Shown here: positions 16,851-23,717 of the stretch, one piece after another | How the letters are laid out: each line of letters starts with the position of its first letter | How positions within the stretch are numbered: the first letter of the stretch is position 1 | NCBI RefSeq assembly: GCF_013868135.1 | Contig: NZ_JACEMU010000004.1 | Coordinates: forward strand, 1,364,001 to 1,428,000 | Direction: 5' to 3' | Source of the DNA: Paracoccus sp. S1E-3 | Lineage (GTDB): Bacteria; Pseudomonadota; Alphaproteobacteria; Rhodobacterales; Rhodobacteraceae | DNA length: 64,000 nucleotides | Notes under the pieces: model-generated | The model's input: only the letters and a program-made list of their open reading frames with translations | What the model was told of the DNA's origin: nothing | The model's database searches: none | Position numbers and translations under genes: made by a program

Positions 16851-16877
16851 TGCGTTATTTGTTCTTCGATACAGAAC
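16834..16877. promoter_or_regulatory. Cluster of GAAC/GTTC inverted repeats (operator)
   Basis: The 31-base element GAACAA-nn-AACGC-TCAAT-GCGTT-nn-TTGTTC (16834-16864) is symmetrical in both halves. It is followed by GTTCT-n7-AGAAC (16861-16877) and preceded by GTTC-A-GAAC (16829-16837). The spacing suits a dimeric or tetrameric repressor of the TetR, MarR or LysR kind. It overlaps the promoter above. The regulator gene is not next door. Confidence 0.6.
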
Positions 16878-17009
16878 ACCGAGTTCTCGGAACCGCGCTT
16901 GACGCCGGAACCGGCCTCGCCACCCTCGGCCGGAAATCCATCTCGCGCTTTGGCCCCGGCTCTGGCATGACAGAGGCTGGCTTCGCGCGAGGCAGCAAGG
17001 AAAGGCCAG

Positions 17010-18320
17010 ATGAACCTGTTGTTTTCAAACGACCGCCGAGGAAGTTATCCGCCTTCGGTCTATGCCGATCAGGTCGCGCCGCTGCCGCCCTTCGCCCCGC
17101 TGCAGGGCGAATACCGCACCGATGTCTGCGTGGTCGGCAGCGGTTATACTGGGCTATCCGCCGCCCTGCATCTGGCCGAGGCCGGTTACACCGTCGCCCT
17201 GCTGGAGGCGCATCGCGTCGGGTTCGGGGCCTCGGGGCGCAATGGCGGCCAGCTGGGATCAGGCCAGCGGCTGGACGTCGAGGATCTGGAAAGGATCGCC
17301 GGGACCAAAGACGCGCAGCGCCTCTGGGCGATGGCCGAAGACGCCAAGCAGCTGACCCGCGATCTGGCCGCCCGCGCGGGCGTCCCGGTCCGCGACGGCG
17401 TGGCGCATGCCTTCCGCAAACCGGCCGAGATGGACGCCGCGCGCCACCATATCGACCACCTTGCCCGCCATTACGGCTATAACCGCATCGAAGCTTTCGA
17501 GGCAGAGGCCTTCCGGGCGCTTGTCCCCTCGCCCGCCTATTGCGGGGGCGAATTGGACCACGGCGCGGGGCACCTGAACCCGCTGGCGCTGGCGCTCGGC
17601 ATGGCGCGACTGGCGCAGGCGGCGGGCGCGCGCATCTTCGAGATGTCGCATGTCCTAAGCATTTCCCATGCCGACACCGCCAATGGCAAAAGCACCGTTC
17701 GGACCGATGAGGGCCGGGTGATCTGCGATCACGTCATCCTCGCCGGGAACGGCTATCTGGGCGATTTGTCTGCCAAGGTCGCGGCGCGGGTGATGCCGAT
17801 CAACAATTTCATCGTCGCGACGGCTCCGCTGGGCGACCGCGCTGCGCAGGTGCTGACCCGCGACATTGCGGTGCATGATACGAAATTCGTGGTGAATTAC
17901 TGGCGGCTGGACGCGGAGGGCCGGCTGATCTTCGGCGGCGGGGAAAATGTCAGCTACCGCTTTCCCGCCGATATTGCCGCCAAGGTGCGCAAGCCGCTGG
18001 CACAGATCTATCCGCAACTGGCCGACATTCCTTTCACGCACGCCTGGGGCGGCACGCTGGCCATCACCATGAACCGCCTGCCCTGCTTTATCCGCCCTGC
18101 CCCCAACACATTGTCCGCCAGCGGCTTTTCCGGCCACGGCGTGGCGCTGGCGACACTGGCGGGCAAGCAGATGGCCCTTGCCATCGCCGGTCAGAGCCAG
18201 GGTTTCGACACCATGGCGGCGCTGCCCAGCCCCCGCTTTCCGGGCGGCGCGATGCTGCGTTGGCCGCTGCTGGTCGCGGGGATGAGCTGGTATGCCCTGC
18301 GCGACCGGCTGGGCATCTGA
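17010..18320 (+). CDS. FAD-dependent amine oxidase, PuuB-like (gamma-glutamylputrescine oxidase family)
   Basis: 436 residues, DadA/DAO fold. The dinucleotide site VVGSGYTGLSAALHLAEAG lies at about residues 41-59. GFGASGRNGGQLGSG is the PuuB/OrdL-type segment, and the C-terminal NTLSASGFSGHGVALA closes the FAD site. PuuB oxidises gamma-glutamylputrescine in the cytoplasm. Two glutamine-synthetase-like ligases and a GATase sit 6-13 kb away, so the window could hold most of a gamma-glutamylation route, although the oxidase is not in the same operon. Confidence 0.83.
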   Translation: MNLLFSNDRRGSYPPSVYADQVAPLPPFAPLQGEYRTDVCVVGSGYTGLSAALHLAEAGYTVALLEAHRVGFGASGRNGGQLGSGQRLDVEDLERIAGTKDAQRLWAMAEDAKQLTRDLAARAGVPVRDGVAHAFRKPAEMDAARHHIDHLARHYGYNRIEAFEAEAFRALVPSPAYCGGELDHGAGHLNPLALALGMARLAQAAGARIFEMSHVLSISHADTANGKSTVRTDEGRVICDHVILAGNGYLGDLSAKVAARVMPINNFIVATAPLGDRAAQVLTRDIAVHDTKFVVNYWRLDAEGRLIFGGGENVSYRFPADIAAKVRKPLAQIYPQLADIPFTHAWGGTLAITMNRLPCFIRPAPNTLSASGFSGHGVALATLAGKQMALAIAGQSQGFDTMAALPSPRFPGGAMLRWPLLVAGMSWYALRDRLGI

Positions 18321-18359
18321 GGCGGGCCGGGGGTGCGGGGGCCGCCCCTCCGCGCGGTC

Positions 18360-18779
18360 TCAGTCCAGACGCGGAAACTCGATCTTCGGGCAGCGGTCCT
18401 GCACCACGATCTTGCCGGCAGCTTCAGCCTTGGCAGCGGCCTCGGGATGGGTGACGCCCAACTGCATCCAGATTACCTTGAGATCGGGCAGAAAGGTCAG
18501 TGCCTCGTCGACAATGGCCGGGACGGCCTCCGGGCGGCGGAAGATGTCAACCATATCCACATGCGCGTCGGCCGGAAGCCCGGCCAGATCGGCATAGACC
18601 GTCTCGCCCAGGATCTGCTCGCCCGCATGGCCGGGATTGACGGGGATGATGCGATAGCCCAGCCCCTGCAGATAGCGCGCGACGCCCCAGCTCGGGCGGT
18701 CGGATTTCGGCGACAGGCCGACGATGGCGATCACCTTGGTCTCGTCCTTGATGCGGCGGAACAGTTCTGCTTCGGTCAT
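18360..18779 (-). CDS. CoA-binding protein (YccU-like Rossmann domain)
   Basis: 139 residues, a stand-alone CoA_binding domain: VIAIVGLSPKSDRPSWGVARYL at the nucleotide loop, GYRIIPVNPGHAGEQILGE, and VDMVDIFRRPEAVP near the end. Members bind CoA, but no reaction is known. AGGAGA precedes the ATG at 18779. A 5' extension of the frame to 18932 exists but runs through the terminator hairpin and is not credible. Confidence 0.85.
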   Translation of the reverse strand: MTEAELFRRIKDETKVIAIVGLSPKSDRPSWGVARYLQGLGYRIIPVNPGHAGEQILGETVYADLAGLPADAHVDMVDIFRRPEAVPAIVDEALTFLPDLKVIWMQLGVTHPEAAAKAEAAGKIVVQDRCPKIEFPRLD

Positions 18780-18810
18780 GGGGTTCTCCTCCGCTGCGAC
18801 CATTTCATAG

Positions 18811-18840
18811 AAAAAGCGCCCGGTCCAGAAGACCGGGCGC
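18811..18840 (-). terminator. Terminator hairpin 30 nt upstream of the CoA-binding gene
   Basis: Ten-base perfect stem GCGCCCGGTC / GACCGGGCGC with a five-base loop, followed on the minus strand by TTTTT. It either ends the YHS-protein transcript (stop 122 nt upstream) or works as an attenuator or short-RNA terminator in the leader of the CoA-binding gene. A second repeat, CGGAACG / CGTTCCG (18847-18883), lies just 5' of it. Confidence 0.75.
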
Positions 18841-18962
18841 AAGTCGCGGAACGAGGGACAGTGATCTGAGCGCGGCCGTTCCGTGGCAACGCGCCCGTGT
18901 AACCAATATGGGCGCTGATTCGCCGATTCCAAGACCCTTCTCGTATTCGTGAAGACGCGCGG

Positions 18963-19385
18963 TCAGGGCTTGAGTTTCAGGAACATCCCCTTGGCCTTCA
19001 TCAGCGTGTCGCGCGGATGCGACAGCAACTCGCGCCGGCGGCCTTCGCTGCCGACGAAATAGACCCGCTGGCCGATGGTCACGAACTGGCGGGGATCGCC
19101 CGGTTCGGACCGCCCCTCGGTCAGGGCCACCACGCAGAGGCCGTCGAAGCCGGGCGTATAGGCGCGGGGATTGGCTTCGAACAGGGCGCGGTTGGCCTCG
19201 GAGGCGAAGTGATATTGGCGGCCGCGCCAGGTTGTGACGATGTCGCCGCGACCGGGCACGGCGCGTTCCTGGGTGATATAGGCCACCGGATCAAATCCGC
19301 CGATCGCCCAGTCATCCGCCAGCGTCGGCAGCGGCAGCGCCAGCAGCAGGGCAAGAAGCGTGGATCTGATGCGGTTTGCAATCAT
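18963..19385 (-). CDS. Exported YHS-domain protein
   Basis: 140 residues. A signal peptide is evident (LLALLLALPLPTLADD). The mature part is a YHS domain: GFDPVAYITQERAVPG, TTWRGRQYHFASEANRALF, and AYTPGFDGLCV. Such periplasmic YHS proteins are widespread in Rhodobacterales and thought to bind metal, but function is unknown. The single cysteine in GLCVVAL replaces the usual YGGYCA. Convergent with nothing; the next gene upstream is rlmB in the same direction. Confidence 0.78.
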   Translation of the reverse strand: MIANRIRSTLLALLLALPLPTLADDWAIGGFDPVAYITQERAVPGRGDIVTTWRGRQYHFASEANRALFEANPRAYTPGFDGLCVVALTEGRSEPGDPRQFVTIGQRVYFVGSEGRRRELLSHPRDTLMKAKGMFLKLKP

Positions 19386-19459
19386 GGCTCGGCGGTCGTG
19401 TCAGGGTTTTACCGACATGGCATCCGACCCCTGATCTGTCCATGATTCGGACCCCGGCC

Positions 19460-20260
19460 TCAAGCCGATTTGAAACGACGTGTTGCAGCATAGAGCGCTA
19501 CCGCCGCGGCGTTCGACACGTTCAGCGACCCGAACTGGCCCGCAAAGGGAATCCTGGCCAGATAATCGCAGGTCTCGCGGGTCTTTTCGCGCAGGCCCGG
19601 CCCCTCGGCGCCCAGCACCAGGCAGACGGGCCGCCCTTCGGCGAGGTCCAGCACCTCCTCCAGCTCGGCATCGGTTTCGCCGGCAAGGCCGATGGTGACG
19701 AAACCCGCCGCCTTCAACTCTTCCAGCGCGTCCGAGAGGTTGCCGATGCGCAGATAAGGCTGGCGTTCCAGCGCCCCCGAGGCGGTTTTCGCCAGCGCCC
19801 CGGTCTCGGGCGCGGTATGGCGCGCGGGCGCGATCACCGCACGGGCACCGAAAACCTCGGCTGAACGCAGGATGGCGCCGACATTATGCGGATCGGTCAC
19901 CCGGTCAAGCGCGACCATCAGCGGTAGCCCCGTGCCGGTAATCGCCACGTCTTCCAGCTTCCCCCAATTGAGCGGCCGCACCTCAAGCGCGGCGCCCTGA
20001 TGGACGCTGTCAGGCGGCAGCCCGACGGTCTTGTCGAAGACGCGGGCATCGGTGATCTCGGGTTCCATTCCGGCGGTATCGCCCAGCCGGTCAAGCGCAT
20101 TCTTGGTCACCACCAGACGCAGCTTTTCGCGGGCGGGGTTGGCGAGGGCGTCGCGCACCGCATGCAGGCCGAACAGCCAGATCGTTTCGGCGGCCGAGGC
20201 CTTTTTCGCGCGTTCCTTCGCGATTACCCAATCCGGCTTGCGGCTTTTGTTGTCGGCCAT
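19460..20260 (-). CDS. rlmB: 23S rRNA 2'-O-ribose methyltransferase RlmB (TrmH family)
   Basis: 266 residues. The N-terminal substrate-binding domain opens at WLFGLHAVRDALANP. The SPOUT domain carries the three TrmH motifs: DPHNVGAILRSAEVFG, LVLGAEGPGLREK and GSLNVSNAAAVALY, with the SAM-binding knot in the last two. It methylates a guanosine in domain V of 23S rRNA using SAM. The ATG at 20260 is preferred over 20266 because AAGGGG lies six bases before it. The gene points away from the tRNA gene. Confidence 0.9.
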   Translation of the reverse strand: MADNKSRKPDWVIAKERAKKASAAETIWLFGLHAVRDALANPAREKLRLVVTKNALDRLGDTAGMEPEITDARVFDKTVGLPPDSVHQGAALEVRPLNWGKLEDVAITGTGLPLMVALDRVTDPHNVGAILRSAEVFGARAVIAPARHTAPETGALAKTASGALERQPYLRIGNLSDALEELKAAGFVTIGLAGETDAELEEVLDLAEGRPVCLVLGAEGPGLREKTRETCDYLARIPFAGQFGSLNVSNAAAVALYAATRRFKSA

Positions 20261-20339
20261 GCGCATCCCCTTTTGCCTGCCCTTCTGCGCCATCCTGACC
20301 CTTGCGCGCAAGTCTCTCCGAAATTCTGCCGAAATCCGC

Positions 20340-20368
20340 TTGACGCTCTCGCGCGGCCCGCTTATTCC
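20340..20368 (+). promoter_or_regulatory. Promoter of the tRNA-Tyr gene
   Basis: TTGACG, 17-base spacer, TATTCC. Transcription should begin near 20375. A six-base stem CGCCGA / TCGGCG (20377-20392) lies in the short 5' leader up to the tRNA. Confidence 0.6.
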
Positions 20369-20391
20369 ACGCCCCACGCCGAAGGCTCGGC

Positions 20392-20475
20392 GGGCGACGT
20401 GCTGCAAGGTGCGGCAGCGGACTGTAACTCCGCCGGGGAGACCCATGCCTGGTTCGATTCCAGGGTCGCCCACCA
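20392..20475 (+). tRNA. tRNA-Tyr (anticodon GTA), atypical D arm
   Basis: 84 nt including an encoded CCA. Acceptor stem GGGCGAC / GTCGCCC; anticodon stem GCGGA / TCCGC with loop CTGTAAC (GTA at 20424-20426); a class II variable arm with GGG/CCC stem; T arm CCTGG-TTCGATT-CCAGG. The D arm is unusual: position 8 is G in place of T, position 14 is C in place of A, and the stem can extend to five pairs (GCTGC / GCGGC) around a five-base loop. It may be a lineage-specific Tyr tRNA or a tRNA-like paralogue. Confidence 0.8.
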
Positions 20476-20495
20476 TTTCTCCGTTAAATAATCGT

Positions 20496-21410
20496 TCATT
20501 CACCCTTCGGGTCGTCATAGACGAACAGTGCCGCAGCCGGGTCGATCCGCATGGCGCGGTTGGTGAAGGCGCTGGCGGTAATGGTGCGGCCGGATTGGCG
20601 CAGTTCCTCCAGAATCAGCGTGGTCAAGGCGTGCACGCGCGCGGCCTCCAGACTTTCGCCGTTCTCCCGTGCCCAGATCATGCTGGCGGGTGCGGGCACG
20701 ATCATTGCGCGCGCGCCGTCGCGGCGCAGGACCAGCCAGGCCTGGGGATCGATGCGCCGATCGACCTGCCAGCCCTCCGCCTGACGCGACTGTGCCAGAC
20801 GCGCTTCGGCCCCGGTCAGGGCGCCGCGCAGATGATCTAGCAGCGGCCCCAGATCGGCGAAGGCGTCCCGGTCTGCCACCACCTGTCGCCCGAAGCTTCC
20901 GCCCTCGGCATTGAAGGCAGCGATGGCGGCGGCGGCAGCGCGGGCCTGGGCGGGATCGGCAGGCAGCTGCACGGCGATGCTGTCCGCCGTAAGCCCCTGA
21001 TAGGCGCTGGTATCGAGGTCTTGCAGATGCGCGCTGAGCGCTTCCAGCTGGGCGTCGGTCATGGCGAATTGCGGCATTTGCAGCAGCCGCCCGTCGGGCG
21101 CGGTGCCCTGCCGGATCGCCCGCGCCAAGGACGGGGCGTCATAGGCTGGGCGCGTCTGCGTCGGTTGGCGCAGGGTCTGCCAATTGATCGCGGGCGCACG
21201 GGCGGCGCCGCCTTCGGAGCCGCCGCGCCCATCGATGCCGTGACAGCCCGCGCAGGTCATGCGGTCCGCCAGCGCGGGGCGCGACCGTCCGGCGACGACC
21301 GGCGCCAGTCCCGCGCCGGTCTGGTAGAGCGCGCGGCCCGTGCCGTCATCCGCAAGGCAGGGAAAGGGCAACGCCACAAGCAGCGCCAGCAGCCCCGCCC
21401 GTTCCATCAT
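20496..21410 (-). CDS. Periplasmic c-type cytochrome of the multicopper oxidase operon
   Basis: 304 residues with a signal peptide (LLALLVALPFPCLADD). One haem c motif, C53-A-G-C56-H57, is present, with a probable Met ligand at residue 112 in LLQMPQFAM. The C-terminal half (from about residue 125) is not a second haem domain; it resembles a periplasmic ligand-binding or ABC-substrate-like segment (AIAAFNAEGGSFGRQ). It could pass electrons from the oxidase to the respiratory chain, or be the electron partner for metal oxidation. The start overlaps the SCO stop. Confidence 0.75.
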   Translation of the reverse strand: MMERAGLLALLVALPFPCLADDGTGRALYQTGAGLAPVVAGRSRPALADRMTCAGCHGIDGRGGSEGGAARAPAINWQTLRQPTQTRPAYDAPSLARAIRQGTAPDGRLLQMPQFAMTDAQLEALSAHLQDLDTSAYQGLTADSIAVQLPADPAQARAAAAAIAAFNAEGGSFGRQVVADRDAFADLGPLLDHLRGALTGAEARLAQSRQAEGWQVDRRIDPQAWLVLRRDGARAMIVPAPASMIWARENGESLEAARVHALTTLILEELRQSGRTITASAFTNRAMRIDPAAALFVYDDPKGE

Positions 21411-21982
21411 TGCACGGCGCGAGCCAGCGCGATCAGCGCGTCGGGGTCGGCGTCGCCGGTCACGCGGATGAATTCGCCGCTGGCCATGTCGCCCACGAAA
21501 TAGACGTTCTCATGCGTCTCGATCGGGCCTGCATCGATGCCGAAGGCCGACAGCAGGACCGGGGTTTCGGCCGCATTTGCGCGCAGCCAGTGCCAGCGGG
21601 GGCTGGCTGCGATATCCGCAGCGGCCTTGGCCAGAACCTCGGGCGTGTCGCGTGCGGGGTCGACGGTGATCGACAGGATCTTCAGCGGATCGGCCTTCTG
21701 CCCGGCCAGTTCTTCGTCCACCACGCTCAGCGTCGCCTGGGTCATCAGGCAGACCTCGGTGCAGTTGGTATACAGAAAGGACACGATCACCGGCGCGCCA
21801 TCCGCATATCGGCTGACGATGCCCTGCACTTTGCCGGTCTGATCGGTCACTGCGATATCGGGCAGCACGATCTTTTCGGTGCTGCGGCCGACCTGCATCG
21901 GCGCGGGCGCGCTGTGCGGCCCGTCATGGGCCAAAGCCGGGGCTGCGAGGGCCAGCGTCAGCAGGAAAAGCGGTGTCTTCAT
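21407..21982 (-). CDS. SCO1/SenC family copper chaperone
   Basis: 191 residues. Signal peptide, then a thioredoxin fold with the copper site C74-TEV-C78 and His157 in ETHENVYF, the three ligands of SCO proteins. SCO proteins deliver copper to cuproenzymes in the periplasm, classically the CuA centre of cytochrome oxidase. In this operon the client is very probably the giant multicopper oxidase encoded first. The 3' end overlaps the cytochrome start; the 5' end lies five bases from the propeller stop. Confidence 0.88.
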   Translation of the reverse strand: MKTPLFLLTLALAAPALAHDGPHSAPAPMQVGRSTEKIVLPDIAVTDQTGKVQGIVSRYADGAPVIVSFLYTNCTEVCLMTQATLSVVDEELAGQKADPLKILSITVDPARDTPEVLAKAAADIAASPRWHWLRANAAETPVLLSAFGIDAGPIETHENVYFVGDMASGEFIRVTGDADPDALIALARAVQ

Positions 21983-21986
21983 CGGA

Positions 21987-23717
21987 TCACTCCATAATGA
22001 GGGGATCGAAGCGCGCGGCGTCGCTTTCCACCACGATCGCCAAGGGGGGCGCCGGAAGCGGATAGCTGTCGCGCGTGCGGCCATCCGAATCGGTCTGAAA
22101 TTCCATGCGGTCGCGCCAGTTGCCGACCAGCGAGGTGACCAGCAGATGCCCCCGCGCCTGCGCAACCGGCTGGCCTGCCGCATCCGACAGGCGCAGACGG
22201 ATGCCGGTGTCCTCGGGTTCGGTGCTGATCGTTCCGGGCAGGTCCTGCGGCGATGGCGCGGGCAACGGCATGGGCAGCGGCGCGCAGAAAGCGGCCTCGC
22301 CCAGCCCCGCGCTGATGACAAGCTCATAGCGCGCGGCCTGATCCAGCCGCGCCACGGTGACGAAACGACCCGGCGCGTCTTCGCGCAGGCCGCGATCCAG
22401 CGCGCGGACGATACGGGGGATGCCCCCGCGCAGGGGGATCGCCTCCATCGGGGGCTTGCCGCTGGTGCCATGCGTGGCGTTCAGCACAAAACCGGTGAAG
22501 CCCGCGGCATGGACGGCCAGCACCTGATCCTCGGCCCCCAAAGGGACCAGCAACTGCGCCCCGGCCGAGGGTGCAGGTCCCGAGCCCAGCGGGAACTGCC
22601 CCACCACCGGTGCGGTCCCCGGCTTTATCATGCGCAGGTCCATGACGCCCGCCAAAGTCCCGTCTGCCGTGCGCATCACCGCCGCGTTCCGCAGAAAGGC
22701 GATTTCGGCCACGGGCGAGGCGCTGCCCACCACCTGCACCACGCGCCCCAGCGCCAGATCCACGACCGAGACCTCCGACCCGCCCCCAAAGGCAAAGGCG
22801 AACCGTCCGGCTGGCGAGACTGCGATCCCGTCATGGCTGCGCCACAGCGGAATACGGATCACCCGGTCGGGCGCGTCTTCCCAGGTCAGCGCCAGATCCT
22901 GCCCACTCAGCCAGATCAGCGCCCGCCCCTGATCCCCCGCCAATGCGGCGACGGCGCGGGCAGAGGCGGCGGGGTGACGGATCAGCACCTTGCCCGCGGG
23001 GTCAAGCAGCATCACGTCCCGCCCGAGAAGCGCCAGCCGGTCCCCCGCCGCATCCATGGCGCGCACATCCCGCGCAAAACGCCTGGCCGGGCCGTCCTGC
23101 AGCAGCAGCAGATCGCCATCGCCCTCGATCACCCACGTGCCACCTAGGGGATTTGCCGCCAGCGCGCCGGGCGCATCCAGCCCCCGGCCTAGCACCGCCG
23201 GCTCCGCCATCGGTTGCAGCGCCAACACCTGTCCCGCCTTGGGCAGGCTGACGATGAAGCGCCCGGCTGTCTTATCCGCGACCATCGCGGCGGGCCGCTC
23301 GGGCAGTCGCTCGGCGGCGATCAGATTGGCGGTGCCCAGATTGCGCTCGGGATCGAGCATGGTCAGCGCATCGTCTTCCGTCAGCACCCCAAGCAGAAGC
23401 CCGTTCAGATCGACTGTCCCAGCCGAGCCGCGCCCGGTGGCGCGGAAGGCGGCGGCGGCCTCGGCGCAGGGCAGATCGGAAAGCGCCACGGGGCGAATCC
23501 ATCCCATCGGCTGCAACCCGCGCGGCAGGCCCCCGGTCAGCGAGGTCAACGTCACCTCGACCCGGAAAGGCTGGCCGGGGAGGACCTGGTTCAGTGCCCC
23601 CCCGCGCAGATCGGCAAAGCGCACCTGCGCCTGCATGGCCGCCCGGCGCGCATCGGTTTGGGCGCCGGCGGGAAGCGCCAGCCCCAGACACAGCAGCGTT
23701 GCGATCAACCGCCGCAC
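21987..23717 (-). CDS. Exported beta-propeller protein of the multicopper oxidase operon
   Basis: 576 residues from a GTG start that overlaps the end of the oxidase gene by 13 bases. Signal peptide (LIATLLCLGLALPAGAQ). Repeats spaced about 40-50 residues carry YVTN-like blades, for example RFIVSLPKAGQVLAL, DGIAVSPAGRFAFAFGGG and EVSVVDLALGRVVQVVG. The last 120 residues look like a separate beta-sandwich. No catalytic motif is seen. It may be a scaffold or redox partner for the oxidase. No family name can be given with confidence. Confidence 0.65.
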   Translation of the reverse strand: MRRLIATLLCLGLALPAGAQTDARRAAMQAQVRFADLRGGALNQVLPGQPFRVEVTLTSLTGGLPRGLQPMGWIRPVALSDLPCAEAAAAFRATGRGSAGTVDLNGLLLGVLTEDDALTMLDPERNLGTANLIAAERLPERPAAMVADKTAGRFIVSLPKAGQVLALQPMAEPAVLGRGLDAPGALAANPLGGTWVIEGDGDLLLLQDGPARRFARDVRAMDAAGDRLALLGRDVMLLDPAGKVLIRHPAASARAVAALAGDQGRALIWLSGQDLALTWEDAPDRVIRIPLWRSHDGIAVSPAGRFAFAFGGGSEVSVVDLALGRVVQVVGSASPVAEIAFLRNAAVMRTADGTLAGVMDLRMIKPGTAPVVGQFPLGSGPAPSAGAQLLVPLGAEDQVLAVHAAGFTGFVLNATHGTSGKPPMEAIPLRGGIPRIVRALDRGLREDAPGRFVTVARLDQAARYELVISAGLGEAAFCAPLPMPLPAPSPQDLPGTISTEPEDTGIRLRLSDAAGQPVAQARGHLLVTSLVGNWRDRMEFQTDSDGRTRDSYPLPAPPLAIVVESDAARFDPLIME

